A DNA stretch of 64,000 nucleotides from Sphingobacteriales bacterium (lineage in GTDB: Bacteria > Bacteroidota > Bacteroidia > Chitinophagales > JADIYW01): the NCBI GenBank assembly GCA_016721245.1, contig JADKIQ010000024.1, positions 1-64,000 of the forward strand, read 5' to 3'. Position numbers and translations under genes: made by a program. Shown piece after piece: positions 44,025 to 52,957 of the stretch (position 1 is the stretch's first letter; each line of letters begins with the position of its first letter). The notes under the pieces were generated by a model. That model was not told the origin of the DNA, did no database searches, and worked only from the letters and a program-made list of their open reading frames with translations.

Positions 44025-44228
44025 ATGGGAATTATTGTAGCACTTATCTTATCATTATTAGTTAATTCTTCAAAAGGAATTGACCCTACAGGAAATAAAG
44101 GAATAGATCCAACAGGAAACAAGATTGTTATTGATCCAACCGGAAACAAAGGTGGTATCGATCCAACTGGAAACAAAGGTGGAATTGATCCAACTGGAAA
44201 TAAAGTAATTGATCCAACTGGAAATTAA
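44025..44228 (+). CDS. Small secreted peptide with six DPTGN repeats
   Basis: 67 aa. Signal-like N-terminus MGIIVALILSLLVNSSKG, then six copies of an 8-9-residue unit with core IDPTGN(K), separated by GI, IV, GG, GG and V, and ending at IDPTGN. The repeat DNA also carries synonymous changes, so it is not a simple slippage product. The gene is followed by a strong terminator (44284-44314) and stands alone. Not recognised. The repeated short core with exported leader could be a structural peptide, a calcium-binding repeat or a modified-peptide precursor, but no modification enzyme is nearby. Confidence 0.6.
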   Translation: MGIIVALILSLLVNSSKGIDPTGNKGIDPTGNKIVIDPTGNKGGIDPTGNKGGIDPTGNKVIDPTGN

Positions 44229-44283
44229 TAAGTTTTTTCTCCCCCCCACTATAATAATAAATAGTTAGTAGTTTAGTTCTTAC

Positions 44284-44314
44284 ACGGAGTGGTTTCGCCA
44301 CTCCGTATTTTTTT
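44284..44314 (+). terminator. Intrinsic terminator
   Basis: ACGGAGTGG / CCACTCCGT with a short loop, followed by ATTTTTTTTG. It ends the DPTGN-repeat transcript. Confidence 0.85.
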
Positions 44315-44414
44315 GTTTAAAAACAGACAAATACGTTTACAAAAAAAGTAAGTTGTTTCAATTAACTGCACAAGAGTCAATCAAGTATTAAAATCAAACC
44401 TGAAAATTGCTTAT

Positions 44415-44852
44415 TTAGAACGGAATAGGCACCGAAGTTGCTATCAAATTAGAACTTGCTTTAGACAGCAGTTTATTTTCTTCGTTAAAAAGCTTTGCCT
44501 CTGCATGCATAATGTTTTTGCCGGCACGTATTATGACACCTTCACCGATTACTTTCTCTCCGGCTTTGGCACTGTTTAAGTAATCTATATTCATATTAAT
44601 AGTGGCATAGCCGGTTGGACGACCAATCGTAAATCCGGCAGCACCCATCAGTTCATCCAGCATGGCCGCAGCTATACCGCCGTGCAGTATTCCAATCGGG
44701 TTCAGCATATATTTTTCTACAGTAAACTGCATTTTTACTGTCCCTTCATCTACTTCCAGCACTTTCGCATTCATCCAATCCATTAACGGATAGTCAAACA
44801 ACCATTTTTCCTGACCTATTTGTGTTCTGAATATTTCTACGCGCTTGTTCAT
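44415..44852 (-). CDS. PaaI-family thioesterase (hotdog fold)
   Basis: 145-aa hotdog-fold acyl-CoA thioesterase. Family motif PIGILHGGIAAAMLDELMGAA, with the catalytic Asp/Glu in the helix, and then AGEKVIGEGVIIRAGKNIMH. It would hydrolyse an acyl- or aryl-CoA in the cytosol. It lies downstream of prfC on the same strand with a 40-nt gap, so they may be co-transcribed. Confidence 0.88.
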   Translation of the reverse strand: MNKRVEIFRTQIGQEKWLFDYPLMDWMNAKVLEVDEGTVKMQFTVEKYMLNPIGILHGGIAAAMLDELMGAAGFTIGRPTGYATINMNIDYLNSAKAGEKVIGEGVIIRAGKNIMHAEAKLFNEENKLLSKASSNLIATSVPIPF

Positions 44853-44892
44853 GCTGTTTGATTTATTTTATTAATCGTATTGTTTAGGTGTA

Positions 44893-46497
44893 TTATGCCA
44901 CTACTTCATCTCTGTTAAATTCAGAGGTCAGGTGGAAATGAATTTCAGGATAATCCTGCTGGGTTAAGCGTAAAATCCATTCTGAACTTGCCAGAAAAAC
45001 AGGTTTGTCGTCTTTATCAAACGCAATATAATTGGATTTTGTTCGGATAAACTCCGTCAGTTTAGCAGTATTGTCACTTGTCAGCCAGCAGGCTTTATAG
45101 TATTGCAGCGGTTTAAACTGACAGGATGCTCCGTATTCATGCAATAATCTATATTGTATTACCTCAAATTGCAATTCTCCCACTGTACCAATTATTTTAG
45201 CCTGGGTGGTATGCACGGTAAACAACTGAGCCACACCTTCTTCGGTCAGCTGACGAATACCTTTCTCCAATTGTTTGGTTTTCATGGGGTCAGTATTCAC
45301 CATCTCCTTAAAAATCTCCGGAGAAAAACTAGGGATTCCTTTGAAATACATTTGTTCTCCTTCCGTCAATGTATCGCCGATTTTAAAATTCCCGGTATCA
45401 TTCATCCCGATCACATCTCCGGGATAGGCATCTTCTACAATATTTTTGTCAGAAGCCATAAAGGTCACCGGATTACTAAACCGAAGTTCTTTTTTCAGAC
45501 GTGTGTGATAGAAGAATTTATTACGTTCAAACTTACCGGAACAAACCCGCAAGAAGGCGATTCTGCTGCGGTGATTCGGGTCGATATTCGCATGTATTTT
45601 AAATATGAAGCCGGTCATTTTTTCTTCTGTAGGCTGCACAACACGTGTATCTGTGTTTCTGCCTCGAGGAGAGGGAGCAATCCGTATAAAGGTTTCGAGT
45701 AATTCCCGAACTCCGAAATTATTGACTCCCGAACCAAAGAAAACCGGAGCAATTTCCCCTGTTTTATATTTTGCTTCATCAAATGTTTCATACACACCGT
45801 CAATCAGTTCAACATCTTCCCGTAGTTTTTCTGCATCGTGTTCTCCTATCTGTTTATCCAGTTCGGCATCGTTCAAATTATCAATACTTACAAACTCTTC
45901 TTCCACTTTAGTTGATGAAGCTCTGAATAGATTCAAACGATGATCATACAAATTATATACGCCTTTAAATAGCTTACCGCCGCCGATGGGCCAGGAAAGC
46001 GGACGCACTTTAATGAATAATTTTTGTTCGAGTTCATCCAGTAAATCAAACGGGTCCTTCCCGTCGCGGTCCATTTTATTGATAAAAACGATTACCGGTG
46101 TATTGCGCATGCGGCATACTTCCATTAAACGCTCTGTCTGCATCTCCACCCCTTTTACGCAATCCACCACTAAGATAACGCTGTCTACCGCCGTCAACGT
46201 TCGGTAGGTATCTTCCGCAAAATCCTTGTGTCCCGGTGTATCCAGCAGGTTAATTAATGTATTCTGATACTCAAATGTCATTACGGAAGTCGCCACGGAA
46301 ATACCACGCTGCTTCTCGATTTCCATAAAGTCTGAAGTAGCTGATTTTTTTATCTTATTGGACTTTACAGCACCCGCCGTTTGTATGGCACCGCCATATA
46401 ACAGAAATTTTTCCGTTAAGGTCGTTTTTCCTGCATCCGGGTGCGAGATAATGGCAAATGTTTTTCTTCTGTGTATTTCGTCTAAAATGGCTGACAT
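44893..46497 (-). CDS. prfC: Peptide chain release factor 3
   Basis: 534-aa translational GTPase that recycles RF1/RF2 from the ribosome. G1 AIISHPDAGKTTLTEK, G2 region with EIEKQRGISVATSVM, G3 DTPGHKDF, G4 INKMDRD. Domain II/III follows, with DVIGMNDTGNFKIGDTL and the C-terminal VGELQFEVIQYRL typical of RF3 and not of EF-G or the TetM group. The length is normal. A bidirectional terminator lies upstream of its start (46569-46602). Confidence 0.96.
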   Translation of the reverse strand: MSAILDEIHRRKTFAIISHPDAGKTTLTEKFLLYGGAIQTAGAVKSNKIKKSATSDFMEIEKQRGISVATSVMTFEYQNTLINLLDTPGHKDFAEDTYRTLTAVDSVILVVDCVKGVEMQTERLMEVCRMRNTPVIVFINKMDRDGKDPFDLLDELEQKLFIKVRPLSWPIGGGKLFKGVYNLYDHRLNLFRASSTKVEEEFVSIDNLNDAELDKQIGEHDAEKLREDVELIDGVYETFDEAKYKTGEIAPVFFGSGVNNFGVRELLETFIRIAPSPRGRNTDTRVVQPTEEKMTGFIFKIHANIDPNHRSRIAFLRVCSGKFERNKFFYHTRLKKELRFSNPVTFMASDKNIVEDAYPGDVIGMNDTGNFKIGDTLTEGEQMYFKGIPSFSPEIFKEMVNTDPMKTKQLEKGIRQLTEEGVAQLFTVHTTQAKIIGTVGELQFEVIQYRLLHEYGASCQFKPLQYYKACWLTSDNTAKLTEFIRTKSNYIAFDKDDKPVFLASSEWILRLTQQDYPEIHFHLTSEFNRDEVVA

Positions 46498-46568
46498 GTT
46501 ACAAAAATACAGCGAATACTTAGTACACTATGCATCCTTTTAAAATTTAATTGCGAGTTAATAAGCAT

Positions 46569-46602
46569 AAAAAAGCCGCCAACATACGTTGGCGGCTTTT
46601 TT
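46569..46602. terminator. Bidirectional terminator
   Basis: AAAAAGCCGCCAAC / GTTGGCGGCTTTTTT with a 4-nt loop ATAC. A-run and T-run on both sides. It ends the minus-strand lipoprotein gene (46623-47801), just before the prfC promoter. Confidence 0.88.
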
Positions 46603-46622
46603 ATAAAATAATATTTCAGAGC

Positions 46623-47801
46623 CTAAAGTGGTTCACAATATAACTCATTTACACTTCCAGAAACACTGCATCCATCTTCAGAAACAGTATAATTAAGTAC
46701 CTGTCTGTTTGATGACAATGGAATAACATTTCCGTTACCGCTTTGCGAGCCAAAATTCCATGAGTAATTAGTAAAATCTGATGGGCAAGAAGCATCTATG
46801 TATGCCTGACAAAGCACAAAATCAGTGGATACTGAAGCCGTAAGTACCGGATTTATTACCACTGTAAAATCTCTTTGAGATAAAACAGACTGGTCTGTTG
46901 TGCAAACAACTTTTACACTTATTGTTTTTGTAATCGGGCTACATGTATTATTAGCCGAAAAATCAATTGAAACTGCATTACCGGAGAACGTTTGACCATC
47001 TAAAGTCCAGGTAGTAGATGTTTTTGAAGCATCACCGTTAACAGCAACTGTACCTTTAACAACACCGCTACCGCAGATTTTAATTTTGTCAACACTTACA
47101 TTATTTACTGTAGGGCAAACTGATGGGCATTGTTGAATACAAAATTGCTGTGGAGTAATGCAAACTGTAGATACACGGGATGCTGAGCATCCACTGCATT
47201 TTTTCATAATATAGAATAAGCCACTCAATTTAACACAGGCCAAAGTCTTGTATTGAGCTCTTAATACACTTATACTGTATGTAATCCTTGTTTCTGAAAC
47301 TGTGATGTTGGAAGAAGCTACATTAACACTGCCAATTTTAGCACCACTTGAATTATATAAGTCCAGACTTATACAAGGCGTTATGTAATACTGGCAGGTT
47401 CTGCCGTTGCAATCACGCTTCCAACCGATTACAGACGATGGGAAATACAAATCAACATAAAGGTTGTTCGGATCATTCCAAATCTGGTACTTGTAGTAAC
47501 AGCTGTTGCTGTAAATCAGCGGAGAACCGCAAATGCCAGGAATGGGTGCAAAACAAGCTGATGCTGCATCCTGAGCACTATTTTTGTTGGGTTTCAACAA
47601 TAAGTTTGCAAGAGCGGTTGAGTCTTGTTCATCAGATGCTGCTTCCATCACTTCTTTTAAAAGCAAGGCTGACGATTGGTTAGTAATAAGATTTTTTTTA
47701 GGGCTTAAATCTTGGTTGGTTTCTAGCAGAGTCTCTTTCTTGCATGCTGTAAATGCTAACATTAAGCAACATGCAAAAGTAATTAAAGAGAACTTTTGCA
47801 T
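46623..47801 (-). CDS. Cys-rich lipoprotein with PKD-like end
   Basis: 392 aa. Lipoprotein signal peptide with TAC-KKE lipobox near residue 19. The middle is rich in Cys (CSGCSASRVSTVCITPQQFC ...), suggesting disulphide-stabilised beta domains. The C-terminal about 170 residues look Ig/PKD-like, with TWTLDGQTFSGNAVSIDF and FTNYSWNFGSQSGNGNVI. Probably a surface lipoprotein; no function known. Confidence 0.6.
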   Translation of the reverse strand: MQKFSLITFACCLMLAFTACKKETLLETNQDLSPKKNLITNQSSALLLKEVMEAASDEQDSTALANLLLKPNKNSAQDAASACFAPIPGICGSPLIYSNSCYYKYQIWNDPNNLYVDLYFPSSVIGWKRDCNGRTCQYYITPCISLDLYNSSGAKIGSVNVASSNITVSETRITYSISVLRAQYKTLACVKLSGLFYIMKKCSGCSASRVSTVCITPQQFCIQQCPSVCPTVNNVSVDKIKICGSGVVKGTVAVNGDASKTSTTWTLDGQTFSGNAVSIDFSANNTCSPITKTISVKVVCTTDQSVLSQRDFTVVINPVLTASVSTDFVLCQAYIDASCPSDFTNYSWNFGSQSGNGNVIPLSSNRQVLNYTVSEDGCSVSGSVNELYCEPL

Positions 47802-47909
47802 AAAATTGGTTTTAAATTAAAAAATAATAATTCTACGTAGTTTAGTAATGCAAAGGTATGACTTATTTTGCATCTTATCAAATTATGCAGTGCCTATTTT
47901 TGACATATG

Positions 47910-48851
47910 TCAAGTTTGTGATATATGATTTATATCATTAAACTTAGTAAAATCGACATAAGTAGAACTATCAGTGCTTACTAATATTTTTTCAAATTTT
48001 GCATTCCAGATGATTTCTTCCTTTCGGTATGAAGTATTTGTAAATGTATCCTGACTGTAGGAACTATCATATACTTTTAGCTGCATAACAAATTCCGGTT
48101 CACTGTTTTGAAAATCTATTTGTGTCATTTGAAAAAACGGACTTTTATCATCAATTGCATGAACGATAGTCCAGGAAGAGGCGAAATAAATAATTTCTTT
48201 TCGTTCTAAATCCAGCTCATAAAACTGGCGAACCGGCTGTCCGTCCATGTCTGCAATTAAAGAAACTATAAGTCTTACCTGTGCATTTTGCAATTGTTGA
48301 TTTAACTTATTTCCAATTCTGAACATTACGGCAGATCCGTCTTTATAAGGAGCAATTACCCCTTTTTCTGAAAAAATTATTTTAGGAACCGGTTTTGAAA
48401 ACCTCCCGTATAACAAACCTGTTACTATTGCAAAATACAATACGCCTGAAAGGGCATCCAACACGGCAATAAAACTGGCAATATTGGTGGCTGGGTTTAT
48501 ACGGCCATAACCAACGGTCGTACTTGTTTGTGCACTAAAAAAGAAAAGTTCCCAGTAATGACCGGCAGATGTAGTGGATTCAATACCATGAAAATGTTCA
48601 GCTCCTAAACATATGTCGTATACAAACGCAAACAAAGAACTCGACAGAAAAAAACCTGCTACCACCAGTAAAAAAAATGTAGACCATTTAGTATTAATCA
48701 TCCAGTGGAAGAAACTGAATCGGTCAAAAACAGATAACCCTACTCTGTTTAGATTGTAAGACCCATCTTTATTCAAAATACGCTGACTTTTACCAACGGT
48801 ATCATTCCCGAATCCAAATTCTTTGCTGTTTTGTTTTATTCGTTTGAACAT
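47910..48851 (-). CDS. Inward-rectifier potassium channel (KirBac-type)
   Basis: About 313 aa. Two membrane helices around the pore loop FFSAQTSTTVGYGRINPA (selectivity filter TVGYG). Then the cytosolic Kir beta-domain: VMFRIGNKLNQQLQNAQVRL, SSWTIVHAIDDKSPFFQMT, EIIWNAKFEKIL. These features define KirBac channels. ATG 48851 (MFKRIKQNSKEFGFGND) is preferred, because the TTG six codons upstream overlaps a promoter-like CATCTTTG. Confidence 0.93.
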   Translation of the reverse strand: MFKRIKQNSKEFGFGNDTVGKSQRILNKDGSYNLNRVGLSVFDRFSFFHWMINTKWSTFFLLVVAGFFLSSSLFAFVYDICLGAEHFHGIESTTSAGHYWELFFFSAQTSTTVGYGRINPATNIASFIAVLDALSGVLYFAIVTGLLYGRFSKPVPKIIFSEKGVIAPYKDGSAVMFRIGNKLNQQLQNAQVRLIVSLIADMDGQPVRQFYELDLERKEIIYFASSWTIVHAIDDKSPFFQMTQIDFQNSEPEFVMQLKVYDSSYSQDTFTNTSYRKEEIIWNAKFEKILVSTDSSTYVDFTKFNDINHISQT

Positions 48852-48897
48852 AGCTTGATTTGAGTACAAAGATGCTATTTTACAGATAAATGTTAGC

Positions 48898-48905
48898 TAT
48901 TTTTG
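48898..48905 (+). promoter_or_regulatory. Promoter -7 element (TATTTTTG)
   Basis: TAnnTTTG match, 37 nt before the ATG of the first giant surface protein at 48943. It lies between divergent genes. Confidence 0.5.
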
Positions 48906-48942
48906 ACTGAAATCGTTAATTTCAATTTATCAATTCCGGAGA

Positions 48943-51900
48943 ATGCTTAGAAATTTTTACATCAAACTCATTATATTATTTTCTATTACCGCTTGCTTTT
49001 CTTCGGCAAACGCCACACATATTGTTGGCGGTGTGATGAATTACAAATACCTGGGAAACGACAGATATGAAATTGAATTGTATGTATACAGGGATTGTAT
49101 AAACGGAGTTCCACCATTGGATGATCCTGCCATTATCAGAATCTGGGATGGTGTTTCCGAAACATATAGTTTCCCAAATAAACCTTTTGACAGTATTTTG
49201 GATCCGGGACTTCCTGATGCTTGTGCAAGAATTGATGTTCCCGTTTGTGTGAACTGGACCAGATACAGGGATACCCTTATTTTGCCACCGAATGATTTGG
49301 GATATAGCATCTATTATCAGCGATGCTGCAGAAACAATACCATCCAGAATTTAACCTATGATTCCAGAGGATTTGGGGTTATGGATTGGGGTGCAACCTA
49401 TACTATCAATATCCCTCCATCCAATTTTAACGGTCAAAACACTATCAACACAACTCCTTACTTTGTAAATTATCCGCCTGTATATATTTGCGTAAACAAG
49501 CCAATAAACTATGACAATAGTGCGATAGATGCGGATGGTGACTCACTGGTATATAGCTTATGTACGCCCTATTCCGGTGCATTCCCTGACGACCCCTTGA
49601 ATTATTACATTGAGGAAACTCCTCCTTTTGAGAATGTAGTTTGGGATTCAGCATACAGCGTAAATGATATGTTGGGAGGTGTTCCATTAAGAATTAATCC
49701 GGTAACAGGATTGCTCACCGGGACACCAAATACTACAGGACAATTTGTGGTAGGGGTTTGTGTGGATGAATACAGAAATGGCGAATTGCTGACACATACT
49801 ACGCGTGATTTTCAGTTTAATATTATAGATTGCAATTTACAGGTGGTCAGCAGTTTCTTTGCACCCAGTATTCAATGTAATGAATTTACAGTAAATTTTC
49901 AAAATCAGAGCAGTGGTGCCACCGATTACAAATGGTATTTTGGCGATGGAGATTCTTCTGTAGCAGCAAATCCATCTCACACCTATGCAGATACCGGGAA
50001 ATATACTGTCACGCTCATCAGTTTAAACAGTATTACCAATACCTGCCTGGCGCAGTACACACAGCTTATCTCTATTCAATACAAAAAAATACAGGCTGAT
50101 TTTATAACGGATGTTGCAAGCTGTTTATCCAGAAATGACCAGATAAGATTTACAGACAGAAGCACCGACTCTCTGAATGTAGTGGCGTGGAAATGGAATT
50201 TCTCTAATGGTGATTCTTCCATACTGCAGAATCCTGTAGTTTTATACAACGGAACAGATACTGCACTCACGGCTACACTTACCGTCACCTCTTCCAATGG
50301 ATGTACTTCTACGCTTACAAAAACTATAAAACTGTTTCCGAAAGCACCGTATACTTTAAACCGTGTTCTAACAAAATGCACGAACACCGGAGCTGCGCAA
50401 CTATCTTTAGAAATGAGTGGAAATAATATTTTTTCATGGTCACCAATAACAGGTTTAAATAATCCGAATATTCAAAACCCAACGACCAATACCAATACAA
50501 ACATAACTTATTACGTCACTATAAAAACCCCCTTATCCAATGGAGACACTTGTGTTCAAAGGGATAGCGTGCAGGTAAAAACCATCAATACGGTTCAGAT
50601 AAATGCAACAGATACCATAAAAGTATGCAACGATTCTATACGCTTAAGCGTGCCTTTGTCGCCAGGGCAAACCGTTATCTGGTCAACCTCCAACACATTC
50701 TCTCCTGTTATCGGAACTACTGCAAATATCAGCATCCGTCAAACTGTTTCTATACAAAAATACTATATCAAAATAACGGCACAAGGCTGTGAAGCTATTG
50801 ATAGTATTGTTGTTGTTTACAATGATACAGTTCCACAAATTTCTTTAGCTGATAATCTGTTACAATGCTCCAACCAAGTAGCTTTAAATGCTTCAGTTAA
50901 TTACAATGATAATATTACATGGTCAACGTCTCCATCCTTCGTTCCTGTTTTATCCAATACAAATACATACAACACAATACAGATTCCAAAGACTGTAAAA
51001 TATTATGTAAAAGCCAATTACAAAACATGTTACAATACGGATAGTATAAGAGTAACCGTGCAAGACACTTTGCCTCTAATTTCATTAAGTGACTCTGTTA
51101 GTATTTGTGGCGGAAGCACTATACAGATATCTGCAACTGTTAGGAAATTTACTTCTTTAATATGGTCTGCTTCTCCTGATTTTACAGGCATTATCGGTAC
51201 ATCACAAACTATTTTTATATCGCAGACACAACCAAGGCAAACCTATTATATTAAAGCATTTTACAGAGATTGCTTTGTAACAGATAGTATTGTTGTCAAT
51301 TTCAACAACACGGCACCAGCTATTTCATTAGAGGACAGTTTGTTTTTTTGCAGTAATAATGTGCTTATAAATGCAACCATCACTAATGCAGATAACATCA
51401 CATGGTCTGCAAATCCGAATTTTGTTCCGGTACTTTCTAATCTGTCATCATTAACCACCACTCAAACAAATTCAGTACAAAAATATTACGTAAAAGCATC
51501 TTATGGTTTTTGTTCTGCAACAGACAGTATTCTAGTCAGAACACAGACAAACATTCCGCAAATCTCATTAAATGATTCTGCCTTTGTGTGTGCCGACTCC
51601 GTGAGAATTAATGCAACTATTACAAATTATGATTCCGTAAAATGGTCTTACAATGCTGCATTTACTGACATTTTCGCTATCACTCCTAATGTAGTATTAC
51701 CACAGGCATCAGCTGAAAAAAAATACTTCGTAAAAGCTTTTTCAGGAAACTGTGAAACAACAGACAGTATTACCGTTTTCTACAATGATAGCTTACCATC
51801 TGTTAGCTTATCATCCCCTAATAATTTTTGTTCGGATACTGTTTTTGCTTATGCTTTTGTAGATTTCGCTACAGAAACAGAATGGTTTGACAGCAGGGAT

Positions 51901-52791
51901 TTATCGCATCTGATTGGCACCAATCTAACTTTGCAAATTACACAACTGCAAGGTGAAAAATGGTATTACTTCAGAGCGAAATATAATTTCTGTTCTGCTA
52001 TTGATAGTATACAATTAGGAAACCGAACAATAAAATATACCCGTCAAAATGCAGCTGTTTGTGAAGGTGAAAAAGCAACATTAAATTTAAATGTACAAAC
52101 TGCTTCTCAGTATGGCATTATATGGTATACAAACACTGATACTATTGAAACGAATAATATTTCATCCATTGAAATTACACCATCTTCATCACAAACAGTG
52201 TATTTTCATATAGATAATCTGTATGGTTGTGCTATAAATGACAGTCTTCAAATTACACTTAACATTCCACCTGGTATTGATGCCTTTGTAGACAAACCAA
52301 TCATTTATCGCGGAGAGCAGGTACAACTATCTGCTACGCAAGGGCAAGGCTATTCCTACAACTGGACACCAGCAGCTTTAGTATCCAATGCAAGCATTTA
52401 CAATCCTGTCTCCTCTCCAGTACAAACCACATTATATACGGTTGTTGTTTCAAATAATAATCAATGTAGTACACAGGATACTGTAAGGGTTCAGGTAATT
52501 CAATACGAGTGTATTCCTTCTTCCATATATATTCCTAACGCATTTTCTCCAAACGGAGATGGAGTGAATGATACGTTTAAAGTGAGAACTGCCACTCTAA
52601 AATCAATGCATCTGGAAGTATACGACCGCTGGGGGCATAAAGTATTTGAAACTGATAATATTACAGATGGATGGAATGGTACATATAAAGGACAGCCCGC
52701 ACCATTTGATGCATATGGATATTACTTTAGCGGCGAATGCCTCCAAGGTGAAAAGATTTCGCTGAAAGGAAATGTAACTTTACTCAGGTAA
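48943..52791 (+). CDS. Giant surface protein with PKD domain and type B sorting domain
   Basis: 1282 aa. Signal peptide 1-24 (ends SSANA). The N-terminal domain starts THIVGGVMNYKYLGND, seen at the start of many Bacteroidota surface proteins. PKD domain near residues 321-370 (YKWYFGDGDSSVAANPSHTY). Six about 80-residue repeats follow (residues 540-1030), each with ISLxDS, a Cys, NATxTN, a tryptophan strand and a second Cys before TDSI. The last 85 residues are a gliding-motility-associated sorting domain (PNAFSPNGDGVND ... YDRWGHKVFE ... KGNVTLLR), so it should be exported by the type IX system. Adhesive role inferred. Confidence 0.88.
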   Translation: MLRNFYIKLIILFSITACFSSANATHIVGGVMNYKYLGNDRYEIELYVYRDCINGVPPLDDPAIIRIWDGVSETYSFPNKPFDSILDPGLPDACARIDVPVCVNWTRYRDTLILPPNDLGYSIYYQRCCRNNTIQNLTYDSRGFGVMDWGATYTINIPPSNFNGQNTINTTPYFVNYPPVYICVNKPINYDNSAIDADGDSLVYSLCTPYSGAFPDDPLNYYIEETPPFENVVWDSAYSVNDMLGGVPLRINPVTGLLTGTPNTTGQFVVGVCVDEYRNGELLTHTTRDFQFNIIDCNLQVVSSFFAPSIQCNEFTVNFQNQSSGATDYKWYFGDGDSSVAANPSHTYADTGKYTVTLISLNSITNTCLAQYTQLISIQYKKIQADFITDVASCLSRNDQIRFTDRSTDSLNVVAWKWNFSNGDSSILQNPVVLYNGTDTALTATLTVTSSNGCTSTLTKTIKLFPKAPYTLNRVLTKCTNTGAAQLSLEMSGNNIFSWSPITGLNNPNIQNPTTNTNTNITYYVTIKTPLSNGDTCVQRDSVQVKTINTVQINATDTIKVCNDSIRLSVPLSPGQTVIWSTSNTFSPVIGTTANISIRQTVSIQKYYIKITAQGCEAIDSIVVVYNDTVPQISLADNLLQCSNQVALNASVNYNDNITWSTSPSFVPVLSNTNTYNTIQIPKTVKYYVKANYKTCYNTDSIRVTVQDTLPLISLSDSVSICGGSTIQISATVRKFTSLIWSASPDFTGIIGTSQTIFISQTQPRQTYYIKAFYRDCFVTDSIVVNFNNTAPAISLEDSLFFCSNNVLINATITNADNITWSANPNFVPVLSNLSSLTTTQTNSVQKYYVKASYGFCSATDSILVRTQTNIPQISLNDSAFVCADSVRINATITNYDSVKWSYNAAFTDIFAITPNVVLPQASAEKKYFVKAFSGNCETTDSITVFYNDSLPSVSLSSPNNFCSDTVFAYAFVDFATETEWFDSRDLSHLIGTNLTLQITQLQGEKWYYFRAKYNFCSAIDSIQLGNRTIKYTRQNAAVCEGEKATLNLNVQTASQYGIIWYTNTDTIETNNISSIEITPSSSQTVYFHIDNLYGCAINDSLQITLNIPPGIDAFVDKPIIYRGEQVQLSATQGQGYSYNWTPAALVSNASIYNPVSSPVQTTLYTVVVSNNNQCSTQDTVRVQVIQYECIPSSIYIPNAFSPNGDGVNDTFKVRTATLKSMHLEVYDRWGHKVFETDNITDGWNGTYKGQPAPFDAYGYYFSGECLQGEKISLKGNVTLLR

Positions 52792-52957
52792 AAAAACTGC
52801 CACTTTCTAAACTTTTAGCCTAAGAACTCTTTTTTTAACCTGCTATTTCTATTATCTTCGTACATGAAGTCGGTGTAAGGACTATTTTCTGATTCATAAG
52901 CCCTGAAATTTATTATTCTAAATTGCAAACAATTACAATTGTAAAATATAGCTGTGT

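Noticed and set aside
43958..44176. Minus-strand frame with repeated LFPVGSIP units
   Set aside because: It is the antisense reading of the DPTGN repeats; the + strand has a signal peptide, and a terminator in the right place.
44893..46497. Tetracycline-resistance ribosomal protection protein
   Set aside because: The C-terminal segments and length fit release factor 3, and the gene is in a household setting.
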